From Ariolimax columbianus (Eukaryota > Mollusca > Gastropoda > Stylommatophora > Arionidae): 64,000 nt of DNA. The stretch spans positions 4,108,641 to 4,172,640 of the forward strand of contig JAVGWX010000019.1 in NCBI GenBank assembly GCA_036924085.1, written 5' to 3'. The notes under the pieces were generated by a model. The model made no database searches, had not been told where the DNA came from, and saw only the letters and a list, made by a program, of their open reading frames with translations. Below are positions 1 through 9,517 of the stretch, one piece after another. Every line of letters starts with the position of its first letter. Position 1 is the stretch's first letter. Both the position numbers and the translations under genes were made by a program.

Positions 1-609
1 CTGACTAACATGTCTGACCAGTAGGTCGTGCCTGCCCCTGACCCTGACTAACATGTATGACCAGTAGGTTGTGCCTGACCAAGACTAACATGTCTAGCCA
101 GTAGGTTGTGCCTGACCCTGACTAACATGTCTGACCAGTAGATCGTGCCTGACCCAGACTAACATGTCTGACCAGTAGGTTGTGCCTGACTCTAACTAAC
201 ATGTCTGACCAGTAGGTCGTGCCTGACCCTGACCCTGACTAACATGTCAGACCAGTAGGTCGTGCCTGACCCTGACTAACATGTCTGACCAGTTGATTGT
301 GCCTGGCCCTGACCCTGACTAACATGTCTGACCAGTAGGTCGTGCCTGACCCTGACTAACATGTCTGACCAGTAGGTCGTGCCTGACCCTGACTAACATG
401 TCTGACCAGTAGGTCGTGCCTGACCCTGACTAACATGTCTGACAGTAGGTTGTGCCTGACCCTGACTAACATGTCTGACCAGTAGGTCGTGCCTGACCCT
501 GACTAACATGTCTGACCAGTAGGTCCTACCTGGCCCTGACTAACATGTCTGACCAGTATATTGTGCCTGACCCTGACTAACATGTCTGACCAGTAGGTCG
601 TGCTTGGTC
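1..609. repeat. 37 bp minisatellite, about 16 units, cut by the left window edge
   Basis: Each unit contains CTGACTAACATGTCTGACC followed by AGTAGGTCGTGCCTGACC, with point changes and occasional single-base indels. Some units carry an extra CCTGAC hexamer. There is no coding potential. Related 37 bp units occur in reverse orientation at 8826-8925, and degenerate ones at 25945-26135. Confidence 0.95.
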
Positions 610-639
610 CGGCGTTAGTCTTCCTCCCAGGGGAGGGCT

Positions 640-712
640 GTCAAAACTGAGCATCTTGCTAGAGCTGTTAGAGCAGATGTTTTCCATAGCAAAGGTTATG
701 GGTTCAAATATT
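640..712 (+). other. tRNA-like pseudogene or SINE head
   Basis: The stretch resembles a decayed tRNA: a D-arm/box-A-like TAGAGCTGTTAGAG, then a possible anticodon loop, then a T-arm/box-B-like GGGTTCAAATATTC at about 697-710. It lies immediately upstream of the SINE-head array at 721. Acceptor pairing is not convincing and box A is imperfect, so a working tRNA gene is unlikely. It could be the head of another old SINE. Confidence 0.35.
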
Positions 713-720
713 CTTTGACG

Positions 721-1262
721 GCACTCAGTGGTCTCGGGGTAAGGTGTCCGCCTTAGCTGGAAGTGGTGGAGGGGGGCCTCAATAGGATCGGGGTAAAGTG
801 GTAAGGTGTCCGCCTTAGCTGGAGATTGGGGGGGGGGAGTGGCTCAGTGGTCTCAGGGTAAGGTGTCCGCCTTAGCTGGAAGTAGGGGGGGGGCGCTCAG
901 TAGGCTCGGGGTAAGGAGTCCGTCTTAGCTGAAGGTGGGGGGGGGGGGGGGCTCAGTGGTCTCTGGGTAAGGTGTCCGCCTTAGCTGGAGGTGGGGGGGG
1001 GGGGCTCAGTAGGCTCGGGGTAAGGTGTCCGCCTTAGGTGGGGGGGGCTCAGTAGGCTCGGGGTAAGGTGTCCGCCTTAGGTGTAGGTGGGGGGGGGGGG
1101 ACTCAGTGGTCTCGGGGTAAGGTCTCCGCCTCAGGTTGGGGGACTCACTGGGTTCGGGGTAAGGTGTCCGCCTCAGGTGGAGGTGGGGGGGGGGGGGTCT
1201 CAGTGGGCTCGGGGTAAGGTGTTCGCGTCTGGTGGGGAGACCCAATGGTCTCGGGGTAAGGT
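721..1262 (+). repeat. tandem array of SINE heads (box-A module), about 11 units
   Basis: Units of about 41-63 bp begin near 721, 778, 841, 895, 951, 1003, 1047, 1101, 1143, 1198 and 1239. Each holds CTCAGTGGTCTCGGGGTAAG or a variant, then GTGTCCGCCT, then a G-run of up to about 14 G. The same module is the 5' head of the full SINE at 25180-25605. The last unit runs directly into a SINE body. Repeated G-runs make the + strand prone to form G-quadruplexes. Short ORFs across it on both strands are low-complexity artefacts. Confidence 0.85.
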
Positions 1263-1490
1263 GTCCGCCTGTGGTGCCGAAGGTCGCGGCTTCCAGCACG
1301 TTAAAAATTTTTTGGCAGTGGTAAATCGAAAAGAGTAGTCTTAACGGCCGCTGCCCGAAGAAAATTAAAGTGAAAAATGTAGCCAAGTTATTTGTACCTT
1401 TCCCCAGGTGGATTGTTAAGAGCAGCTATAGATGGACCATACTTGGTTACGGGTCTACTTAGATCTAGTGTTTAAGTCTATTAAGAAGCA
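1239..1490 (+). mobile_element. SINE-A copy (head plus body, no 3' tail)
   Basis: The head (CCAATGGTCTCGGGGTAAG) is followed by the same body as the copy at 25180-25605: GCACGTTAAAAAT, then a TTGGCAGTGG-like stretch, AAATCGAAAAGAGT, CCAAGTTATTTGTACCTTT, GAGCAGCTATAGATG and GGGTCTACTTAG. Similarity stops near 1490, before the LINE-like 3' tail, so the copy is 3'-incomplete. The T-arm/box-B part of the head is damaged. Confidence 0.8.
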
Positions 1491-1692
1491 ATACCAATTA
1501 CGACATATGTTATCCCCCTCTCCCCTCCCCCAAACCACTACCTCCCCCTCCCCTGCCCCCACGCACTATCAAATTGTGTCCTGAGGTCCTTAACGTTTGA
1601 GCACCATCGTTCGCTATGTAACAATGACTCGTGGTCGGTGAGGTTACTTATTGTTCCTCTTAGAATATTGGTATTATGTGTGCGTGCATCAT

Positions 1693-2116
1693 TCCCCATG
1701 CTGTCGCCATGATGTCCCCATGCTGTCGCCATGATGTCCCCATGCTGTCGCCATGATGTCGCCATGATGTCCTCATGCTGTCGCCATGATGTCGCCATGA
1801 TGTCCCCATGCTGTCGCCATGATTTCCCCATGCTGTCGCCATGATGTCCCCATGCTGTCGCCATGATGTCCCCATGCTGTCGCCATGATGTCCCCATGCT
1901 GTCGCCATGATGTCCCCATGCTGTCGCCATGCTGTCGCCATGATTTCCCCATGCTGTCGCCATGATGTCCCCATGCTGTCGCCATGATGTCCCCATGCTG
2001 TCGCCATGATGTCCCCATGCTGTCGCCATGATGTCCCCATGATGTCGCCATGATTTCCCCATGCTGTCGCCATGATGTCCCCATGCTGTCGCCATGATGT
2101 CCCCATGCTGTCGCCA
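1693..2116. repeat. 22 bp minisatellite built from an 11 bp monomer
   Basis: Alternating 11-mers GTCGCCATGAT and GTCCCCATGCT make a 22 bp unit, repeated about 19 times. Because 22 is not a multiple of 3 and the unit lacks stops on the minus strand, overlapping minus-strand ORFs of 114-195 codons arise with a HGDSMGTSW-type peptide. They are repeat artefacts. The flank 1491-1692 holds only a C-rich stretch (about 1514-1562) and no feature. Confidence 0.95.
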
Positions 2117-2639
2117 TACTAACACAATTTACTTATTACATCCCCAATGAAGTCTGGGTCGTCAAGCATTAGACAGAAACAGAAAGAGGTATATGTCTGA
2201 AACCAGCAGAGTACAATAAATAGGTGTAGATCTCTTATTCATGAAATGCAGACTTCAAGATGTAATTACAGACACACAGAAACACACACACACACACATG
2301 CACACACGCACGAATACACGATGTTTGCTCAGAAAGAAATATAGACCTTTTATTTCACATTCCTGAACATATACAGCAAAGTGAACATTTACAGATTACT
2401 ATGCAATGGAACAGTCTTCTGTCAGATAGCGCTGCTGTAGTAGTCCGTTAATATGGTGTAGATATACGACACACTTCACAAACAACGATGTAATAGAATG
2501 ATTGGTGGCGGAGAAGTCAAATGTGGTGAACATTCACAAACGTTTGTGTGCCGTTTATGGAAGTATTACATCCTATTAATCGCTGTTGGGCATCAGAAAG
2601 GTTAACGCTATTTACAGCGGCTCTCGAAGAGATTTAACA
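2117..2639. other. Unannotated spacer with a short CA microsatellite
   Basis: No coding region or transposon is recognised. A CA-rich stretch (about 2272-2314) is the only visible structure. The sequence is otherwise ordinary AT-rich spacer. Confidence 0.6.
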
Positions 2640-3462
2640 ATAATTTACATCGGATCTACAGAGGTGTAAATATAGATGGATAGTTGCTCACCTATTTACA
2701 TTGGATTAATAGAGGTGTAAATATAGATGGATAGTTGCTCACCCATTTACATTGGATTAATAGAGGTGTAAATATAGATGGATAGTTGCTCACCCATATA
2801 CATTGGATCTACAGAGGTGTAAATATAGATGGATAGTTGCTCACCCATTTACATCGGATCTACAGAGGTGTAAATATAGATGGATAGTTGCTCACCCATT
2901 TACATCGGATCTACAGAGGTGTAAATATAGATGGATAGTTGCTCACCCATTTACATCGGATCTACAGAGGTGTAAATATAGATGGATAGTGGCTCACCCA
3001 TTTACATCGGATCTACAGAGGTGTAAATATAGATGGATAGTTGCTCACCCATTTACATCGGATCTACAGAGGTGTAAATATAGATGGATAGTGGGGGACC
3101 CATTTAAATTTGATCAACAGAGGTGTAAATATAGATGGATAGTTGCTCACCCATTTACTTTGGATTAACAGAGATGTAAATATAGATGGATAGTTGCTCA
3201 TCCATTTACATTGGATTAACAGAGGTGTAAATATAGATGGATAGTTGCTCACCCATTTACATTGGATTAATAGAGGTGTAAATATAGATGGCGAATGGCT
3301 CTCCCATTTACATTGGGTCAACAGAAGTGTAAATATAGATGGATAGTGGCTGACCCATTTACATTGGATCCACAGAGGTGTAAATATAGATAAATAGCGG
3401 CTCATCCATTTACATTGGATCAACAAAAGGTGTAAATATAGACGGTGAGTGGCTCACCGATT
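2640..3462. repeat. 51 bp minisatellite, about 16 units
   Basis: The unit includes GAGGTGTAAATATAGATGG, then ATAGTTGCTCACCCATTTAC. The centre (about 2803-3110) is nearly homogeneous, while the edges are more divergent, as expected if homogenisation acts mainly in the middle. The period is 17 codons, so both strands show periodic ORFs of about 120 aa. These are artefacts. Confidence 0.95.
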
Positions 3463-3739
3463 TACAATATGCAGATGCCATCGTGCTTATCAGTCATACA
3501 ATTGAGGAAGCCGAAAAATCCTTGGACGAACTAAATAGGATATGGCCGCATTCAGGGGGTTCTTACACAGCCACAAGCTGAAACATCTAGCAGCCCGATG
3601 ATCTTATTATTCGTGAAGAACATGTCAAGAATTGGTCTTACTTTATCCTTCAGTAAGCGACGGAAAGACAATGGTAAAGGGGGCGTGACCTTGGATGTTT
3701 GAAGGTAGGCTGAAGATGAGTTATACAAGGATCTACTGC

Positions 3740-4352
3740 GTGTTTACAGCTTGATACAGTGATCTATTATGTGTTCACAGCTGGACATTGTGATCTTTTG
3801 AGGGTTCACAGCTGGACACAGTAAACTTTTGAGTGTTCACAGCTGGATACGGACCTATTATATATTCACAGCAGGACACAATGACCTTATGAGTGTTCGC
3901 AGCTGGACACGGACCTTTTATATATTCACAGCTGGGCACGGACGTTGTATATATTCACAGCTGGGCACGGACGTTTTATATATTTACAGCTGGGCACAGA
4001 CCGTTTTATATATTCACAGCTGGGCACGGACATTTTATATATTCACAGCTGGGCACGGACGTTGTATATATTCACAGCTGGGCACGGACTTTTTATATAT
4101 TCACATCTGGGCACGGACGTTTTATATATATTCACATCTGGGCACGGACGTTGTATATATTCACAGCTGGGCACGGACGTTTTATATATTCACATCTGGG
4201 CACGGACGTTTTATATATTCACAGCTGGGCACGGACGTTTTATATATTCACATCTGGGCACGGACGTTTTATATATTCACAGCTGGGCACGGACGTTTTA
4301 TATATTCACAGCTGGGCACGGATCTATTACATATTCACAGCTGGACACCGTG
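3740..4352. repeat. 29 bp minisatellite, about 20 units
   Basis: The unit contains GGGCACGGACGTTTTATATA then TTCACAGCT. The first 150 bp are degenerate longer units (GTTCACAGCTGGACAC-like). All three + frames are open for 140-170 codons because the unit lacks stops. The preceding spacer 3463-3739 holds nothing recognised. Confidence 0.93.
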
Positions 4353-4699
4353 ACATCGTGTTGGACAAACTTACAGTAATTGCATGTATGTGACAACTAT
4401 TCATTCCATTGTTTGCTGAATGATGTTACTGCTCGTATCTCTGAACCAGCTTCATTATTTCACATTTTGTCTGAGTTAGTCAAGTGGGAAGTTAGCTGTG
4501 TTGACATGCATTTATTGCTGTCTGTCGCATCAAACTTATCATGTGTAATCAACTATCGTTGCAATGTAACTATAATACATCGGAAGATTTAATATACCTA
4601 CATTTGGTTTGAATGGGGAACTTATTATATGTTTTTTTACATAGATATAAACATTTTTAAATAATTAAATCACACACTAATCTCTACTTAAATACAAAG
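4353..4699. other. AT-rich spacer, nothing recognised
   Basis: There is a short 70-codon ORF at 4380-4592 with no recognisable domain, then AT-rich DNA. No feature can be supported. Confidence 0.5.
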
Positions 4700-5340
4700 A
4701 CAACTAAGATAATGATAAGTAACAAGAGAAAACTCCAACGTTACATCGATACCGCTGGCGAAGAGATAGAAAATATTGCACATTTTGAATATCTGAGATC
4801 AATATTAATCAATAATGGAGACTACAAAGGAGGTAGGACGACTGACTATGGCACTGACGAAGATAAGTAGTATGTAGAATCTATGGTAAAATACAAACAA
4901 GGAACTAAAACTAAAAATCCTAACAACATGCATTTATCCTGTGGCATCCTATGGATGTGAAACATGGACGATTACAAAAGCAATAAGAACGGAAATCGGT
5001 ACTACCGAAAAGTCCTGAAAATCCCGTGGACAAAGAAAGAAACAAACAAATCCATCCGGCATGACCTGAATGTAGATGAGAATTGACTTTAAATGATGTG
5101 ATGACCCGAAAACTGAGGTTTTTCGGACACGTCATACGACACAACGGGCTGGAGAGAGTGGTTATGGAGGGCATGGTCCATGGGAAGAGAGGCAGGGACC
5201 GACCGAGAAGACGATGGTCTCAAGACATCAAGGAGACCCTTGATTTGACCTTGGAGCAGGACGCAAGATTGGCGGAAGACAGAGTTTCCTACGGACAGGC
5301 TGTCATGAGAGCGACGTTCTGCAAAGGACATGGTACATGA
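4700..5340 (+). pseudogene. RTE-like LINE reverse transcriptase C-terminal remnant
   Basis: Broken frames give, in order, a FEYLRSILINNGDYK-like segment (the YLGS...DG region after the RT palm in RTE-like LINEs), YPVASYGCETWTITK (the LYGCETW motif), a WTKKETNKSIRHD segment, then RKLRFFGHVIRHNG and GKRGRDRPRRRWSQDI. This is the familiar C-terminal tail of endonuclease-reverse transcriptases of LINEs. The last part is an open frame of 85 codons (5083-5340). Several frameshifts and stops between segments show it is dead, and the catalytic palm is absent. The RTE-like clade call rests on motif style only. Confidence 0.75.
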
Positions 5341-5523
5341 TGATGATTAATCTCATTTACAATCACATTGAGGTTAATAAAGTTCTTCGTTTTCAGGTAA
5401 TTTCGGTAAAATATATAGTAAATTTCAGGCGCAATGGATACTGAAACATGTATTAGTTAAATCATAATGCGTGTCGGCGCTCCAAAAATAGAATCTGTTT
5501 TCTCTATAATGGGGGTTGTGTAC

Positions 5524-5631
5524 CGGTTCCTGCTAGCAGAGAGAGTAAGAGTAAGAAAGAGAGAGAAAGAGAGAGACAGAAAAAGAGGGGGGGGGGAAGA
5601 AACAAGGAAAGAGTGAGAGGAAGAGAAAACC

Positions 5632-5673
<42 letters not shown>

Positions 5674-5725
5674 GAGAGTAATAGCGAGTGATAAATAGTG
5701 TGTTAGAAAAAGGAGAAAAATAGAA

Positions 5726-5757
<32 letters not shown>

Positions 5758-5765
5758 TGTGCGAA
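5524..5765. repeat. GA-rich polypurine tract
   Basis: Interrupted GAGA/GAAA repeats include a pure (GA)n run at about 5635-5666 and a G9 run. It is purine-only over long stretches of the + strand, so it is a candidate for triplex (H-DNA) formation. No gene is present. Confidence 0.9.
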
Positions 5766-6147
5766 TAGAAACGCGATTGTCACTAGATCTGTCAGCATCC
5801 GGTACACAACTGTGCTCAACTGCAAATTAAAATTGAAATGTCAATTCCAAATGATCAAAAACGAAAGAAAAAACAATATTGTTACGATGATATTTTCGTC
5901 GTATGTTCATTCCTTGGAATAAACCAAACAAATGTAGATAGATTTATTCTAAGACAATATCCTCGTGTGATACCTATTATTTCCATCTATCTACGCATTT
6001 TATAGATCACTTACGGCAGCTGCTGTCCTGTTTACTCTGACGTACTCAGCTGTTTCAAGTATTCTGACATTTGCATATTTTTTTGTTCACAATTTTAGCA
6101 ATTATCCACTGTCTATTCTTTATTTTTGTCCTTGTCTTTCCCTAATC
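5766..6147. other. Spacer, nothing recognised
   Basis: AT-rich sequence without an ORF or repeat that can be supported. Confidence 0.5.
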
Positions 6148-6157
6148 GTTTCGTACT

Positions 6158-6437
6158 ATATTATTTTTTTTTTGTGCGGAGAAGGTTGGGGCGTGGTAGC
6201 CTTCACCTCATTTATCTATTCCCCAAGGCGGTGTGCGTTTCACTACAGTTTTTATTTTGCGCCTGTCGGCCCAGTGCATCCGACCTCGGAATGCATTTTA
6301 TGTAAGGGTCTGCTGCCTCCTGCATTTTTCTAAGAGTTTGCTTCTCCGGGGTAACGGCCGATACTGTTATGGGGATCGAACCCAGCATCTTCGAGTTGTG
6401 AACCGTGTCACTTAACCACTAGCCTACGCCGTCCCGT
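6158..6437 (-). mobile_element. tRNA-headed SINE (SINE-B), minus strand
   Basis: On the minus strand, a tRNA-like head has box A TAGGCTAGTGG (6416-6426) and box B GGGTTCGATCC (6373-6383) with normal spacing. A body of about 200 bp follows, ending in an A-run (the T-run at 6163-6173 on +). Flanks GTTTCGTACT (6148-6157) and GTTTCACACT (6436-6445) match at 8 of 10 positions and may be an old target-site duplication. The body differs from SINE-A. A polymerase III promoter is implied, but decay makes activity doubtful. A 60-codon ORF on the other strand is a shadow. Confidence 0.8.
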
Positions 6438-6734
6438 TTCACACTGCTTAAAAGCGGTGAAGGCGCATCAAATCTTCTAAATGTGTCTTCGTTCTAGCCT
6501 TGACGTTTGCTGGCAATAATGCGTCGCGTTTCTGTTATTGGTTGAATACGCGTGCCTTAGTTACTATATCAAAGTTATCTTGTATCCCTTGTATATGTTT
6601 ATTTGTTGTTGATCATCGTGATGTGCTACTTGTTTTCTTGTTCAACTGTTTCTTCATTTCTGCTGTTCCATAATGGCCTGCTATGTTCTGATGCCTACAT
6701 TTCTTCTTCTTCATCATCGAACAACTAATGCTGA

Positions 6735-7975
6735 GCTTCTAGTCTGGTGATGTTCACGATCAACTCATGCTATACTTCTAGTCTGGTGAGGTTCACGATC
6801 AACTCATGCTATACTTCTAGTCTGGTGAGGTTCACGATCAACTCATGCTATACTTCTAGTCTGGTGAGAATCACGGTCAACTCATGCTAGGCTTCTAGTC
6901 CGGTGAGGTTCACGATCAACTCATGCTATACTTCTAGTCTGGTGAGGTTCACGATCAACTCATGATATACTTCTAGTCTGGTGAGGTTCACGATCAACTC
7001 ATGCTATACTTCTAGTCGGGTGAGGTTCACGATCAACTCATGCTATACTTCTAGTCTGGTGAGGTTCACGATCAACTCATGCTATACTTCTAGTCTGGTG
7101 AGAATCACGGTCAACTCATGCTAGGCTTCTAGTCCGGTGAGGTTCACGATCAGCTCATGCTATACTTCTAGTCTGGTGAGGTTCACGATCAACTCATGAT
7201 ATACTTCTAGTCTGGTGAGGTTCACGATCAACTCATGCTGTGCCTCTAGTCTGGTGAGGTTCCCGATCAACTCATGCTGTGCCTCTAGTCTGGTGAGGTT
7301 CACGATCAACTCATGCTGTGCTTCTAGTCCGGTGACTTTCACGATCAACTCATGCTGTGCTTCTAGTCTGGTGAGATTCACGGTCAACTCATGCTATGCT
7401 TCTAGTCTAGTGAGATTCACGATAAACTCATGCTAGGCTTCTAGTCCGGTGAGGTTCACGACACACTGATGGTATACTTTTAGTCTGGTGAGGTTCACGA
7501 TCAACTCATGCTATACTTCTAGTCTGGTGAGGTTCACGATCAACTCATGCTATACTTCTAGTCTGGTGAGAATCACGGTCAACTCATGCTAGGCTTCTAG
7601 TCCGGTGAGGTTCACGATCAACTCATGCTATACTTCTAGTCTGGTGAGGTTCACGATCAACTCATGATATACTTCTAGTCTGGTGAGGTTCACGATCAAC
7701 TCATGCTGTGCCTCTAGTCTGGTGAGGTTCACGATCAACTCATGCTGTGCCTCTAGTCTGGTGAGGTTCACGATCAACTCATGCTGTGCTTCTAGTCCGG
7801 TGACTTTCACGATCAACTCATGCTGTGCTTCTAGTCTGGTGAGATTCACGGTCAACTCATGCTATGCTTCTAGTCTAGTGAGATTCACGATAAACTCATG
7901 CTAGGCTTCTAGTCCGGTGAGGTTCACGACACACTGATGGTATACTTTTAGTCTGGTGAGGTTCACGATCAATTG
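6735..7975. repeat. 39 bp minisatellite with a 468 bp higher-order repeat
   Basis: The unit holds CTAGTCTGGTGAGGTTCACG then ATCAACTCATGC and a TATACTT/TGTGCTT variant, about 31 units. Variant order repeats after exactly 468 bp (12 units): the block around 7015-7468 recurs at 7483-7936, including the rare GGTGACTTTCACG, GATAAACTCATG and GACACACTGATGG variants. Thirteen-codon periodic ORFs on both strands are artefacts. The spacer 6446-6734 holds nothing recognised. Confidence 0.95.
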
Positions 7976-8084
7976 ATGTCTAATACGCCACATTCAATAC
8001 AATATTGTACAATGGAAAGCTTGGCTGCCTCGCGCTGCAACACGCGCTTCAATACAGTAAGTTTTTGCTGCAGATACATTTGAC

Positions 8085-8345
8085 AATTGAGAGAGATAGA
8101 TAGAAAGAATGAGCTTGTGGGATAGAAAGAGAGATGGAGAAAGACTGAGAGAGAGAGCTTGAGCGAGAAAGAGAGAGAGAAAGAGAGAGACAGAAAAAAT
8201 GAGAATGAGAGCGAGAGAAAGAGCTTGAAAGAGAGAGAGAAAGAGAAAGAGCTTGACGGAAAGAGTGAGAGAGATAGAGAGAGAAAAATGGAGAAAGAGA
8301 AAGAAAAACGAGCGAAAATGAGAGTAAGTTCAAAGTTTCGAAGAC
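8085..8345. repeat. Interrupted GA-rich polypurine tract
   Basis: Degenerate GAGA/GAAA units, partly as a roughly 30 bp GAGCTTGA-containing repeat. ORFs rich in Lys/Glu (+) or Ser/Leu/Phe (-) across it are compositional. Confidence 0.85.
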
Positions 8346-8400
8346 AACAAAGTTTGTAATAAAGCAGGTACACGCGTAAACAGATGTGTACACAGAAGTA

Positions 8401-8614
8401 CAATGTTGGAAGTCTAACGATAAGGTCACCAATGTTGGAAGTCTAACGATAAGGTCACTAATGTTGGAAGTCTAACGATAAGGTCACCAATGTTGGAAGT
8501 CTAACGATAAGGTCACCAATGTTGGAAGTCTAACGATGCGGTCACCAATGTTGGAAGTGGTACGATAAGGTCACTAATGTTGGAAGTCTAACGATAAGGT
8601 CACCAATGTTGAAC
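8401..8614. repeat. 29 bp minisatellite, about 7 units
   Basis: The unit is CCAATGTTGGAAGTCTAACG followed by ATAAGGTCA, with few changes (one unit has GTGGTACG in place of GTCTAACG). Confidence 0.93.
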
Positions 8615-8639
8615 TACTGGATAGACCTGGAGAAATATC

Positions 8640-8820
8640 AATTGAAGGCAACATAAGGAGAAGAGGCTAGCACTGGATATGGCAAACTTTGCGAGAACAG
8701 CGATCGGCATTGCAATACAGGCATTATTCTGGAACACAAAGGGTAAGATGAATGGCTATACCTAATCACGTGTTCAGAAGAGACTGGAGTCTAACAGGGG
8801 TGAAGGGGAACTGAGACGCT
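8640..8820 (+). pseudogene. Possible LINE tail remnant (weak)
   Basis: One frame reads IGIAIQALFWNTKGKMNG and a second FRRDWSLTG, which loosely resemble the ITRQALRW.P.GKR..G / TWRRDL segment at the C-terminus of some LINE reverse transcriptases. Stops and frameshifts intervene and the match is short, so this may be chance. Confidence 0.25.
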
Positions 8821-8825
8821 AGTCT

Positions 8826-8925
8826 AGTCAGGCACAACACACTGACCAGGACATCGCGTCAGGGTCAGGCACAACACACTGACCAGGACATCGCGTCAGG
8901 GTCAGGCACAATACACTGACCAGGA
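8826..8925 (-). repeat. 37 bp repeat, about 2.6 units, related to the array at 1-609
   Basis: The unit GTCAGGCACAACACACTGAC then CAGGACATCGC has the same 37 bp period as the first array. Its reverse complement aligns with that array at about three quarters of positions (shared ACCCTGAC, ATGTC, CAGT, GTGCCTG). Confidence 0.75.
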
Positions 8926-9146
8926 CAACAATAACTCTTCCATGTAGCGCTCCCTTGAAACATGCTGTTTTCAAGGCAGTCTGGCTAACGGGATTTGGAT
9001 CGATGTGATAGCACAATTGCCTGGAGGACCGCGGTCTACCTTCATCAGCATGCTCAGGATGTGACGAAAGCTACTACAACCCGCAACTAGACATCCTTTT
9101 CAGGGCGCAAGAAAGAGTGAACTTACTCATTGGGGGCATGAAACAA

Positions 9147-9240
9147 CAACAACAACAACAGCAACAACAACAGCAACAACAACAACATCAACAACAGCAA
9201 CAACAACAACAGCAACAACAACAACAAAAACAACAACAAA
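9147..9240. repeat. (CAA)n microsatellite
   Basis: CAA/CAG trinucleotide run, immediately before the first recognisable part of the CR1-like LINE. The region 8926-9146 has no supported feature. Confidence 0.95.
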
Positions 9241-9505
9241 AGAGGACTCCTCCAAGATCCCAGAGCCTATAGATATTTTTCAAAGATACATGGATACAGC
9301 TGGATTAAGATCAATCTGTATTACAGAGGAAATTGTTGTTTTTTTAAATTGGAGGGGTTGAAAGTGGATAAATGTCCAGGTCAAGATGGTATTCATCCAC
9401 AATTGCTGTTTGAAATTAGAGACCAATAGCAAAGTCATTGGCTATATTATGTTCTCAATCACTTCCGAAAGGGATTGTTCCACCGGATTAGAAAGATGCA
9501 GGAGT

Positions 9506-9517
9506 GATCCCTTTATT
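9506..9517. repeat. Target-site duplication, left copy
   Basis: GATCCCTTTATT directly precedes the TTC-repeat tail of the minus-strand I-type LINE. It matches GATCCCTTTTATT at 10954-10966 apart from one T. Confidence 0.85.
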
